Shown here: one piece after another, positions 56,528 to 64,000 of the stretch
How the letters are laid out: every line of letters begins with the position of its first letter
Position numbering within the stretch: position 1 is the first letter of the stretch
NCBI RefSeq assembly: GCF_042646165.1
Contig: NZ_JBHRTC010000012.1
Strand: one strand, 5' to 3'
DNA length: 64,000 nucleotides
From: Microbaculum marinum
GTDB lineage: Bacteria > Pseudomonadota > Alphaproteobacteria > Rhizobiales > Tepidamorphaceae
Position numbers and translations under genes: made by a program
Notes under the pieces: model-generated
What the model was told of the DNA's origin: nothing
Seen by the model: only the letters and a program-made list of their open reading frames with translations
Database searches by the model: none

Positions 56528-58372
56528 GTGTCCCCGCAATATCATCCATCGGCGGAATCGGTGGCCGATGCGATCCTCGCCGAGGTCGGCCGGACGATCG
56601 TGCTGGCGCTGCCGCTGGGTCTCGGCAAGGCGAACCACATCGCCAACGCGCTCTACGCACGGGCTAAGGCCGATCCGGGCATCTCGCTCACCATCATCAC
56701 GGCGCTTTCGCTCGAGAAGCCGTTCGGCGGCAACCTGCTGGCGCGCCGCTTCATGGACCCGATCATCGAACGGCTGTTCGGCGGCTATCCCGACCTCGCC
56801 TACGTGAAGGGCCTCCGCGACGGCTCGATCCCGGACAACATCCAGGTCATCGAGTTCTTCCTGATGGCGGGGCAGTGGCTCGGCATCGACCGGATGCAGC
56901 AGAACTACATACCGGCGAACTATACCCACGCCGCGCGCTACGCCATCGAGCGCGGCATCAACGTCGTTGCACAACTCGTCGCGACCGACCCGGGCCAGAC
57001 AAGCCGCTACAGCCTGTCCTGCAACACCGATGTCACACTGGACCTGCTCGCCGAGCGCGACGCCGGCCGCGTCGACTTCACGATGGTCGGCCAGACGAAC
57101 AGCGCGCTGCCCTACATGCAGGGCGAAGCGGAGATCATGGCGGACCGGTTCGCCCACATGCTCGACGGGCCCGACACGGATTTTCCCCTGTTCGCGCCGC
57201 CCAACCGGCCGGTCGGGCTCGCCGAGCACGCGGCCGGGATCAACGCGGCGCGGCTGGTGCCGGATGGCGGCACGCTGCAGATCGGCATCGGCTCGATCGG
57301 CGACGGCCTGACGAACTCGCTGGTTTTGCGACACCGGGACAACGGGGCCTTCGTCGACCTCGCCAGCAAGCTAGGGCCGGCGACGCCGCTCGACCGGACC
57401 GAGCGCTTCGAGACTGGCCTGTACGGCTTAAGCGAGATGTTCGTTCCCGGCTTCCTCGAACTGGCGCGTGCCGGCATCCTGAAGCGGGAGGTGGACGGGG
57501 CGCTGCTGGACGCCGCGTTCTTCCTGGGTCCTCGCTCCTTCTACGAGGAACTGCGCGACATGCCGCCCGACCGGCGCGCGAAGTTCCGCATGAGGGGCGT
57601 CTCCTACGTCAACGAGTTCTACGGCGACGAGGCGGCGAAGCTGCGCGCCCGCGCCGGGGCCCGCTTCGTCAACAACGCGATGATGGTCACGCTGCTCGGC
57701 AGCGTCGTTTCCGACGGTCTCGACACCGGACAGGTGGTGAGCGGAGTCGGCGGCCAGTACAACTTCGTCGCCCAGGCCTTCGCCCTGCCGGACGCGCGCT
57801 CGATCATCACGCTCCCGGCGACGCGCCGGACGAAGGGCAAACCGGTCTCCAACATTCTCTGGTCCTACGCCAACAGCACCGTGCCGCGCCACCTGCGCGA
57901 CATCGTTGTCACCGAATACGGGGTTGCCGACCTGCGGGGCACGACCGACGCGGAGGCGATCGCCAGATTGCTGGCCATAACCGACTCGCGGTTTCAGGAG
58001 GACCTGCTTGAGAAAGCGAAGTCGGCGGGCAAGATCGGGCGCGACTACGAACTTCCCGCCGAACGGCGCGGCAACACGCCGGAGCGTATCGACGCGGCCC
58101 TGGCGCCGGCACGCGCTGCGGGCCTGTTGCCCGCGTTTCCCTTCGGGACCGATTTCGACGAGACCGAGCAACGGCTGCTGCCGGCGCTGGACCGGCTGCG
58201 CAACGCGCAGAATTCCTACGTCGATCTGGCGCGGCTGTTGCTGGCCGGCCTCGCAGCATCCGACTCCCCGGAACGGGCTGCCTGTCTTGAACGGATGGGG
58301 CTCGGCGCGCCGACGACGTGGACGGAACGTCTGTACGCCAGGCTGCTGACCGGGGCGCTCGCCTGCAGTTAG
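56528..58372 (+). CDS. Acetyl-CoA hydrolase/CoA-transferase family protein
   Basis: The 614-residue product belongs to the acetyl-CoA hydrolase/transferase family: VLALPLGLGKANHIANALYA, DVTLDLLAERDAGRVDFTMV, LQIGIGSIGDGLTNSLVLRH with the first glycine-rich loop, VSGVGGQYNFVAQAFALPDA as the conserved GVGGQ(Y/F) loop of the C-terminal domain, and IVVTEYGVADLRGTTDAEAI. Its place at the end of the beta-oxidation operon suggests release or recycling of CoA from acetyl- or short-chain acyl-CoA. The start is GTG 56528, two bases after the FadJ-like gene; no better start exists. The length is above the common 500. Confidence 0.88.
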   Translation: MSPQYHPSAESVADAILAEVGRTIVLALPLGLGKANHIANALYARAKADPGISLTIITALSLEKPFGGNLLARRFMDPIIERLFGGYPDLAYVKGLRDGSIPDNIQVIEFFLMAGQWLGIDRMQQNYIPANYTHAARYAIERGINVVAQLVATDPGQTSRYSLSCNTDVTLDLLAERDAGRVDFTMVGQTNSALPYMQGEAEIMADRFAHMLDGPDTDFPLFAPPNRPVGLAEHAAGINAARLVPDGGTLQIGIGSIGDGLTNSLVLRHRDNGAFVDLASKLGPATPLDRTERFETGLYGLSEMFVPGFLELARAGILKREVDGALLDAAFFLGPRSFYEELRDMPPDRRAKFRMRGVSYVNEFYGDEAAKLRARAGARFVNNAMMVTLLGSVVSDGLDTGQVVSGVGGQYNFVAQAFALPDARSIITLPATRRTKGKPVSNILWSYANSTVPRHLRDIVVTEYGVADLRGTTDAEAIARLLAITDSRFQEDLLEKAKSAGKIGRDYELPAERRGNTPERIDAALAPARAAGLLPAFPFGTDFDETEQRLLPALDRLRNAQNSYVDLARLLLAGLAASDSPERAACLERMGLGAPTTWTERLYARLLTGALACS

Positions 58373-58384
58373 ACCAGGATCCCG

Positions 58385-58440
58385 GCCGGACACCACTCGG
58401 TCGCACCATCAACTGCGGTGTGGGAAAAGGTGTGTCCGGC
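58385..58440 (+). terminator. Stem-loop after the beta-oxidation operon
   Basis: GCCGGACAC (58385-58393) and GTGTCCGGC (58432-58440) are perfectly complementary around a 38-base loop; inside it CACC and GGTG can pair too. No T tract follows. The rest of 58373-58578 shows no gene. Confidence 0.4.
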
Positions 58441-58578
58441 ATCCGAATCGATCGCCTCGTATATTGACCTGCTCGGCCATGTTGCGGCATTTCGGCGGCT
58501 ACATTGGCACGTCTTGCGCATCGGCGACCTGTCGACGGGTGCGCGATATTCACGCTGGATTTTTCTGGAGAGGGACAT

Positions 58579-59406
58579 TTGGAGCCGAAATTGGCGAAAC
58601 GGCCGCATTTCATCTGCATAGGCGCGCAGCGTGGCGGGACCTCGAATCTGTATCGCATGCTGCGTCTCCATCCCGATATCTGGCTGCCTCCGATCAAGGA
58701 GCTGCATTTCTTCGATCTGCCGCTGGATCGGCCGCGACGTCGCAGGGAACTCGCGGAACTCGAGGGACGAACCAAGCGTCGCGACAAGCGCTTCCTCAAA
58801 CGCCTGACGCAAGCCATCGAGGACGGCGACCAGAGCGTGAAGCGCTACCGATCGCTGTTTGGTCCCAGCGAGGAGAAGGTCACCGGCGACATCACCCCCG
58901 GCTACGGGACCTTGCCCAGCGAGACCGTGGCGAAACTGGCCAGGCGGCTTCCGAATACCGCCGTGCTTTTCATCATCCGCGAGCCGATGTCCCGGCTCTG
59001 GTCACATGCCCGAATGGTGCAAAGCAAGAAGAAGGGCACCCCGTTGGCCGATGCCGACTCCTTCAAGGCATTCTGCGAGGATCCGGCCGTGCGGCTCCGT
59101 TCGTTGCAGTCCGACGTATTCGAGCGCTGGTCGGCAAGTTTCGGGACACGGTTCCACGTTCTGTTCTTCGATGATCTCGTGGCGGATTCCCAGGCCTTCT
59201 ATGCCCGGGTCCATGAGATCATCGGCGTCGAGCACCATCCGGTCGATACCGAGCGGGAGCATGCGCCGGCGCCCAAGCCGAAGATGCCCGAGGAGATGAG
59301 GCGGCACGCGGAAGTGCTCCTCGAAGGCGAATACGAGCGCCTCGCGGAACTGGTCGGCGGCCATGCGGAAACGTGGCTTCAGAAGCGCCGGGCCGCCGCC
59401 GCGTAG
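58579..59406 (+). CDS. Sulfotransferase family protein
   Basis: The 275-residue product shows the PAPS-binding motifs of sulfotransferases: the 5'-phosphosulfate loop FICIGAQRGGTSNLYRMLRL near the N-terminus and the 3'-phosphate motif IIREPMSRLWSHARM in the middle. IKELHFFD and DITPGYGTLP also fit the family (heparan-type/Stf-like). The acceptor is unknown. No ATG lies near; TTG 58579 is chosen because GGAGAGG precedes it at good spacing. The reading frame upstream to 58504 lacks conserved features. The gene ends 66 bases before the end of sitD, tail to tail. Confidence 0.85.
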   Translation: MEPKLAKRPHFICIGAQRGGTSNLYRMLRLHPDIWLPPIKELHFFDLPLDRPRRRRELAELEGRTKRRDKRFLKRLTQAIEDGDQSVKRYRSLFGPSEEKVTGDITPGYGTLPSETVAKLARRLPNTAVLFIIREPMSRLWSHARMVQSKKKGTPLADADSFKAFCEDPAVRLRSLQSDVFERWSASFGTRFHVLFFDDLVADSQAFYARVHEIIGVEHHPVDTEREHAPAPKPKMPEEMRRHAEVLLEGEYERLAELVGGHAETWLQKRRAAAA

Positions 59407-59472
59407 ATGCGAGAGGCGGCTCTGGCGCACCGAATTCCGGTTGACCGCTGCGTTGCTGCCAGGGGGTGAAGC

Positions 59473-60321
59473 TCAGGAGCGCGCGCCGGTCGCCCGGCGC
59501 GATGTCGCGCGGGTCACCTGCAGCCGCCGCAGGAAGGCGACGATGAAGATCGCCGTCAGGATCAGCACGATCGTCGCCGCCGGGGCGCTGTCGAGGTAGA
59601 AGCTGGCGTAGGTCCCGCCGAACATCGCGGCGAGGCAGACCGCCACCGAGACGATCAGCATCCTGCCGAAGCTGCGGACCGTGAGGAAGGCGATCGCCCC
59701 CGGCGTGACGAGCAGTGCGACGGCGAGGATAAGACCGACCGAGCTCAGAGTTGCGACGATGGTCAGCGACAGCCCTGACAGCAGCCCGTAGTGCAGCACG
59801 TTCGTGCGGAGCCCGGAGGCCCACGCCTGGGCGGGATCGAAGGCGTGCAGCAGCAGGTCCTTCCACTTCAGGATCAGCAGCACCGACACCACCAGGGCGA
59901 TGACGCCCGACGTCCACAGATCCGCGCTTCCCACGCCCAGCATGTTGCCGAACAGGACGTGGTCCAGATGCTCGTTGGTGCGGATCGAGGTGTAGAGGAC
60001 GATCCCGACGCCGAACATGCCGGAAAACACCACGCCCATCACCGTGTCCTGCTTCACCCGGCTGTTGTCCGACAGGTATCCCGTCGCCAGCGCGCAGATC
60101 ATCCCCGCGGCAAAGGCGCCGGCGATCAGCGGCAGCCCGAGGATCCAGGCGAGCACGATGCCGGGCAGCGTCGCGTGGCTGACCGCATCACCCATCAGCG
60201 CCCAGCCCTTCAGCACCAGAAAGCATGACAGCAGCGCCGTCGGCGGCGCGACCAGAAGGACGATCCAGAAGGCGTTCTGCATGAACGGGAACTGGAACGG
60301 CAGGAGCAGGGTGTCGATCAC
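59473..60321 (-). CDS. sitD: Manganese/iron ABC transporter permease SitD
   Basis: The 282-residue permease of the ABC-3 family has eight or nine helices. LLSCFLVLKGWALMGDAVSH, ATLPGIVLAWILGLPLIAGA and VALLVTPGAIAFLTVRSFGR are family signatures. It forms the channel with SitC. The start is GTG 60321, chosen because GGGAGG lies 10 bases upstream and the protein then starts VIDTLLLPFQ, parallel to MIDTLLEPFG of SitC. It starts 20 bases after the sitC stop. The C-terminus ends with an Arg/Thr-rich tail (TRATSRRATGARS). Confidence 0.9.
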   Translation of the reverse strand: MIDTLLLPFQFPFMQNAFWIVLLVAPPTALLSCFLVLKGWALMGDAVSHATLPGIVLAWILGLPLIAGAFAAGMICALATGYLSDNSRVKQDTVMGVVFSGMFGVGIVLYTSIRTNEHLDHVLFGNMLGVGSADLWTSGVIALVVSVLLILKWKDLLLHAFDPAQAWASGLRTNVLHYGLLSGLSLTIVATLSSVGLILAVALLVTPGAIAFLTVRSFGRMLIVSVAVCLAAMFGGTYASFYLDSAPAATIVLILTAIFIVAFLRRLQVTRATSRRATGARS

Positions 60322-60340
60322 GGCCGAACCGCCTCCCGGA

Positions 60341-61216
60341 TCATTGCCGCACCGTCGCCGGCGACCGGGCCAGCGCCTCGCTTGCCTTGCGCCGGGCCGC
60401 CAGCAGCCCGTGCTTCGGCGCAAACACGAAGGCGAGCAGGAAGAGGAGCGTCTGCAGCGCGACGATGAGGCCGCCCGTCGCGCCGTCGAGAAAAAAGCTC
60501 GCATACGCGCCGGCGAAGCTGGTCAGCGTTCCGATGAGCACGGAAAGCGCGATCAGACGCGGGAACCGGTCGCACAGCAGGTAGGCGGTGGCGCCCGGGG
60601 TCACGACCATGGCGATGACGAGGAACGCGCCGACGGTCATCATGGCAGCGACGATCGCAGCGGACAGGAGGACGAAGAACACCGCGCGCAGCAATTCCGG
60701 CCGCAACCCGATGGTCCTGGCGTGGTTCTCGTCGAAGAAGACCACCATCAGGTCCTTCCACTTGGCCAGCAGGACCGCCAGCGACACGAACCCGATGAGC
60801 GCCAGCTGCAAGGTGTCGGCGGGCGTGATGGCAAGGATGTTGCCCATGACGATCGTCTGGATGCTGACTGACATCGGCGACAGCGAGACCATGAAAAGCC
60901 CCAGGCCGAAGAAGGAGGTGAAGATGATGCCGATGATGACGTCGATCTTCAGTCCGGATCGTCCCGACAGGAACAGCATCGCGCCCGCGGCGAGGCCGCC
61001 GGCGAGAAACGCCCCGAGCGCGAATGGCAGACCCAGGATGTAGGCGCCCGCCACCCCCGGCACGACGGAGTGGGAGAGCGCATCTCCGATCAGCGACCAG
61101 CCCTTCAGCATCAGGTAGGAGGACAGGAACGCGCAGACCCCGCCGACCAGGGCGGAGACCCACATGGCGTTGAACATGTATCCGTAGCCGAACGGCTCCA
61201 GCAGCGTGTCGATCAT
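60341..61216 (-). CDS. sitC: Manganese/iron ABC transporter permease SitC
   Basis: The 291-residue ABC-3 permease reads MIDTLLEPFGYGYMFNAMWV, then SYLMLKGWSLIGDALSHSVV, IDVIIGIIFTSFFGLGLFMV, and AFLVIAMVVTPGATAYLLCD. It is a paralog of the following sitD. Both are inner-membrane subunits. The start overlaps the ATPase stop by four bases (ATGA). A charged tail (LLAARRKASEALARSPATVR) follows the last helix. Confidence 0.92.
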   Translation of the reverse strand: MIDTLLEPFGYGYMFNAMWVSALVGGVCAFLSSYLMLKGWSLIGDALSHSVVPGVAGAYILGLPFALGAFLAGGLAAGAMLFLSGRSGLKIDVIIGIIFTSFFGLGLFMVSLSPMSVSIQTIVMGNILAITPADTLQLALIGFVSLAVLLAKWKDLMVVFFDENHARTIGLRPELLRAVFFVLLSAAIVAAMMTVGAFLVIAMVVTPGATAYLLCDRFPRLIALSVLIGTLTSFAGAYASFFLDGATGGLIVALQTLLFLLAFVFAPKHGLLAARRKASEALARSPATVRQ

Positions 61217-62148
61217 GGCCGGCCCGCGTCACCGGCGGCTTCGCCGTCCTGTTGGCGAGCACTGTCGGCCTCGCCGCTCTCGCCGTACTGGACGAAGGCA
61301 CGCTCGTCGTCGGTGATGATCCTGACCTCGCGCGGGTCGTCGTCGTCGTGCAGGGTGGTGCCGCTGAGGGTGACGTGGCGAAGCACGCCGCCGAATGCGC
61401 GTTCGAGGTTGTCGCGGGTAAAGACCTCCTCGGTCGGCCCGTGGGCGAGCACGGTCCCTTTGATCAGTACGGTGCGGTCGCAGAACTCGGGGACGGATCC
61501 CAGATTGTGCGTCGACACGAGCATGACGCGCCCTTCGGCGCGCAGTTCGCGCAGCAGAGCCACGATCTGCTCCTCGGTCTTGACGTCGACGCCCGTGAAC
61601 GGCTCGTCAAGAAGGATCACGCGACCGTCCTGCGCCAGCGACCGGGCCAAGAACACCCGCTTTCGCTGTCCGCCGGACAACTCCCCGATCTGGCGATGCC
61701 GATAGTCCTGCATGTTCACCCGACGCAATGCCTCGTCCACTGCCTCGCGATCGGCGCGGCGAGGGCGGCGCAGGAAGCCCATGCGGCCGTAGCGGCCCAT
61801 CATGACCACGTCCTCGACCAGCACCGGAAAGGCCCAGTCGACCTCCTCCGACTGGGGCACGTAGGCGACGAGGTTTTCCCGCAGCGCCTCCCCGACGCTC
61901 CTGCCGAGCAGCCTGATCTCGCCGCGTGCCGTGGGGACGAAGCCCATTATCGCCTTGAAAAGGGTGGACTTGCCCGAGCCGTTGACGCCCACCAGCCCCG
62001 TGATCGTGCCTCGCGGGATCTCGAAACTCGCGTCGTACAGGGCGGTGTGGCCGTTGCGGTAGACCACCGTGACGCCACGGGCGAGAATACCGGCCGCGGG
62101 TCCTCCATCTTCGCCCGCGTCAAGAACGGGGGCCGCTCGGTCGAGCAT
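61213..62148 (-). CDS. sitB: Manganese/iron ABC transporter ATP-binding protein SitB
   Basis: The 311-residue ATPase has Walker A VGVNGSGKSTLFKAIMGF, signature LSGGQRKRVFLARSLAQ, Walker B VILLDEPFTGVD and H-loop VSTHNLGSVPEFCDR. YVPQSEEVDWAFPVLVEDVV is typical of Mn/Zn-type ABC ATPases. ATG 62148 is chosen because AGAAGGAA precedes it; the frame runs open much further upstream, into sitA, without relevant sequence. It has a C-terminal acidic extension (HDDDDPREVRIITDDERAFV) also known from other SitB proteins. Operon order sitABCD. Confidence 0.92.
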   Translation of the reverse strand: MLDRAAPVLDAGEDGGPAAGILARGVTVVYRNGHTALYDASFEIPRGTITGLVGVNGSGKSTLFKAIMGFVPTARGEIRLLGRSVGEALRENLVAYVPQSEEVDWAFPVLVEDVVMMGRYGRMGFLRRPRRADREAVDEALRRVNMQDYRHRQIGELSGGQRKRVFLARSLAQDGRVILLDEPFTGVDVKTEEQIVALLRELRAEGRVMLVSTHNLGSVPEFCDRTVLIKGTVLAHGPTEEVFTRDNLERAFGGVLRHVTLSGTTLHDDDDPREVRIITDDERAFVQYGESGEADSARQQDGEAAGDAGRP

Positions 62149-62240
62149 CGAGGTTCCTTCTCGTTTCAGGGTAGCGCCCCGCTGTTTTTCAGGCCCGGCC
62201 GACAAGGATCCGCGAGGGCCCGTAATCGTCGCGCCGCTGC

Positions 62241-63143
62241 TCAGTTGTCCGGCGCCAAAGCATTGGCAATCGTCTCGGCGTCGACCCGCAGCATGTCGAG
62301 ATAGGTCGGTACGGGTCCGTCGGCCTCGCTGAGGCTGTCGACATAGAGCATTCCGCCATACGTCGCGCCGGTCTCGCCTGCCACCTGCCTGGCCGGCGCC
62401 TGGTTCACCGTACTTTCGCAGAATACCGCCGGGATGTCGTTCTCCCGTACGGTGTCGATGACGCCGCGCACCTGCTGCGGCGTGCCGGTCTGATCGGCGT
62501 TGATCGGCCACAGATAGGCTTCCTTCAGGCCGAAATCGCGGGTCAGGTAGCTGAATGCGCCCTCGCAGGTCACGAGCCAGCGGCGCTTCTCCGGAAGCGC
62601 GGCGATCCGGTCGCGCAAGGGCGCGATCGTATCGCGGATCCGCTTCTTGTAGGCTTCGGCGTTGGCCGCATAGGCGGCGGCGCGATCCGGGTCATGCTCG
62701 GACAGGGCGTCCCGAATGTTGTCGATATAGATCAACGCATTGTCGAGACCCATCCAGCCATGCGGGTTGGGCAGGCCCTGGTATTCCCCCTCGGCGATCG
62801 AGATCGGTTCTATCCCCTCGGTCAGAACCGCCGAAGGCATGTCGCCGAGATTGTCGATGAACTGCTCGAACCAGCGTTCGAGATTGAGCCCGTTCCACAG
62901 AACAAGGTCGGCATCGCTGGCGCGGACGATGTCCTGCGGGGTCGGCTGGTAGCCGTGTATCTCCGCTCCCGGCTTGGTGATCGAGACGACGACTGCATCG
63001 TCGCCGGCGACGTTCTGCGCCATGTCGGCGATAATCGTGAACGTCGTGACGACCTTGAAGGGCCTGTCTTGCGCATGGCCCGCCGCTGCGGCGAGCCAGG
63101 CAAGCGCCATCAGCGCGAGACTAAAGGACACAGTTCGTGTCAT
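62241..63143 (-). CDS. sitA: Manganese/iron-binding periplasmic protein SitA
   Basis: The 300-residue cluster A-I binding protein has a signal peptide (MTRTVSFSLALMALAWLAAA, AGHA cleavage) and the metal ligands of SitA/MntC: His in SITKPGAEIHGYQPTPQDIV, His in GLPNPHGWMGLDNALIYIDN, Glu in VTCEGAFSYLTRDFGLKEAY and Asp/Glu in FCESTVNQAPARQVAGETGA. ATG 63143 is taken because GGGAG is seven bases upstream; the extra MPGSDP of the longer frame spoils the signal. The upstream region carries Mur/Fur-like palindromes, so Mn-dependent repression by Mur is expected. Confidence 0.92.
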   Translation of the reverse strand: MTRTVSFSLALMALAWLAAAAGHAQDRPFKVVTTFTIIADMAQNVAGDDAVVVSITKPGAEIHGYQPTPQDIVRASDADLVLWNGLNLERWFEQFIDNLGDMPSAVLTEGIEPISIAEGEYQGLPNPHGWMGLDNALIYIDNIRDALSEHDPDRAAAYAANAEAYKKRIRDTIAPLRDRIAALPEKRRWLVTCEGAFSYLTRDFGLKEAYLWPINADQTGTPQQVRGVIDTVRENDIPAVFCESTVNQAPARQVAGETGATYGGMLYVDSLSEADGPVPTYLDMLRVDAETIANALAPDN

Positions 63144-63177
63144 CGGATCACTCCCAGGCACAATTCTTTAATGGATA

Positions 63178-63228
63178 TGCGAGGCATTCGCAAGAGTTAT
63201 CGCTAATGCGAACTATTTGCAATAACTC
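63178..63228 (-). promoter_or_regulatory. Mur/Fur-like operator cluster upstream of sitA
   Basis: Three overlapping inverted repeats are seen: TGCGAGGCATTCGCA (63178-63192), AATGCGAACTATTTGCAAT (63205-63223), and GAGTTATCGC with GCAATAACTC (63194-63203 and 63219-63228). The TGCRAA-N-TTYGCA type fits the Mur responsive sequence of alphaproteobacteria, which controls sitABCD by Mn. The cluster ends 35 bases before the sitA start. Confidence 0.65.
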
Positions 63229-63426
63229 TCTTGCAACCGTACCCGTCAGCTCCGGACGGGCAGCGGGATCAAGGCTGCGGCCAGCGCAGACATCTGCAAA
63301 TAAGGTGTGACTTCCCCGGATTTGGCAGTGACAGTGCGGCCAGATACTCATTACAGCGGCATCGTGCTTCCCTATTCCGACTGGCGCGCCCGGCGCCCTG
63401 CTTCATTCACAGGCCAAGAACGTTCC

Positions 63427-64000
63427 ATGACCCATCGCAGTTTCCGTATTCTCGGCTTTGCCGTGCTGCCGCTCCTCCTCGGGCTGGAGTTCTTCACGGC
63501 ATCCCTGACCCCGTCGCTGATTCCCCGACCATGGATCGTGCAGGGTGCGCTCGCGGGCCTCGTCACGGCTATCGGCTACATGATCGGACAGCTCGTCCTG
63601 GCCGGCTGGCGGGCGATCGAGCTGCCCCGTCTCACCGGCCGGGCGGCGATCATCGGGCATGTCGTCGTCGCGGTGCCGGTCCTGGTCATGTGGGCCTATG
63701 CGCTCGCCCATTGGACGGACTGGCAGGATTCGATCCGCGTGAGAGTGGGGATGGAGCCGACCGAGGAGTTCCATCTGGCGAGTATGCTGGGGGTCGCCAT
63801 CGTCGTGTTCGTGGTCTGCTATGCCATAGGCCTGGCGGTCCAGTGGGTGTTCGACGTGATGCGCCGCCAGCTCTACCGGGTGATGCCGCAGCGCACCGCC
63901 AATGCGCTGGGCCTGGTCCTGGCGGCGGCCCTCGTCTTCTTCCTCACCCGGGACGGGGTGGTGCGCTGGACATTCGAGGCGCTGGATGAGTCCTACGAGA
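63427..64000 (+). CDS. Membrane protein of the alpha/beta-hydrolase_9 (COG4425) family, 3' end outside window
   Basis: An open frame from ATG 63427 runs to the last base without stop (191 codons). It starts MTHRSFRILGFAVLPLLLGL followed by FFTASLTPSLIPRPWIVQGA, the typical N-terminal signature of the membrane-anchored Abhydrolase_9 family. Four to five membrane helices follow (GLVTAIGYMIGQLVLAGWRA; IIGHVVVAVPVLVMWAYALA; LGVAIVVFVVCYAIGLAVQW; ALGLVLAAALVFFLTRDGVV). The hydrolase domain would lie beyond the window. The function is unknown. It is divergent from sitA; its start is 199 bases downstream of the Mur-like cluster, so co-regulation is unlikely. Confidence 0.75.
   Translation, partial: MTHRSFRILGFAVLPLLLGLEFFTASLTPSLIPRPWIVQGALAGLVTAIGYMIGQLVLAGWRAIELPRLTGRAAIIGHVVVAVPVLVMWAYALAHWTDWQDSIRVRVGMEPTEEFHLASMLGVAIVVFVVCYAIGLAVQWVFDVMRRQLYRVMPQRTANALGLVLAAALVFFLTRDGVVRWTFEALDESYE

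Noticed and set aside
1..64000. tRNA, rRNA, phage, transposase or known defence-system genes
   Set aside because: None recognised on reading both strands. Cloverleaf-like tRNA ends, integrase or transposase motifs and nuclease/helicase pairs were looked for and not seen.

Overview
The window looks like chromosomal DNA of a high-GC alphaproteobacterium, most likely of the order Hyphomicrobiales (Rhizobiales). The evidence is the mix of lineage-typical families: BA14K-type and DUF1127 proteins, DUF2093, DUF4170, a cysQ - DUF4170 - msbA-like - acyltransferase - waaA - lpxK cluster, a sitABCD manganese importer behind a Mur/Fur-like box, and abundant REP-like palindromes. A run of 16 N at 48258-48273 shows a draft scaffold. 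I see no prophage, transposase, CRISPR array, rRNA or tRNA gene, or defence island.

Layout. 1-5.7 kb: a truncated Vgb-like beta-propeller gene with more than ten 42-residue repeats, a frameshifted gene remnant, a CobW-family metallochaperone behind a Zur-like box, and two divergent SnoaL-like exported proteins. 5.7-12.8 kb: a phosphonate-monoesterase-like sulfatase-fold hydrolase divergent from a spermidine/putrescine-type ABC operon (binding protein, ATPase, two permeases), then a 237-bp tandem REP array. 12.9-19.6 kb: single genes, including a thioesterase, a DUF1045 2H phosphoesterase, a haloalkane dehalogenase, a lytic transglycosylase and a His/Pro/Tyr-repeat exported protein. 19.6-26 kb: lipid A/Kdo cluster on the minus strand. 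26-36.6 kb: small exported proteins, arfB, a HIT protein, ubiA, rsmE, gshA with two downstream genes, and a LysR regulator divergent from two DUF1127 genes. 36.8-44 kb: a DUF2892 protein behind a BigR-like box, xseA, a GST/HxlR divergent pair, and an apparent operon of purD, a fluoroacetate-dehalogenase-like hydrolase, a kinase-fold phosphotransferase and a patatin. 44.3-50.6 kb: BA14K protein, a Cys-rich ArsR-family regulator with a CSC-motif permease, tadA, an RluB-type pseudouridine synthase crossing the gap, a repeat block, then rsmD and a glutamine amidotransferase. 50.7-58.4 kb: beta-oxidation operon (FadE, thiolase, FadJ-like, CoA hydrolase/transferase). 58.6-64 kb: a sulfotransferase, sitABCD, and the start of a membrane protein that leaves the window.

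How the genes work together. Metal homeostasis recurs: a Zur-like box before the CobW GTPase, a Mur-like box before sitABCD, and near-identical operators before both the ArsR-type gene and its permease. The beta-oxidation operon is a complete set for degrading acyl-CoAs. Two unrelated loci encode alpha/beta-hydrolase dehalogenases with all expected catalytic residues. The best candidate for something little described is the regulator/permease pair at 45.1-46.6 kb, whose regulator ends in four Cys-Cys pairs. Nothing in the window is clearly a wholly new system. All family assignments come from reading motifs by eye, not from searches.
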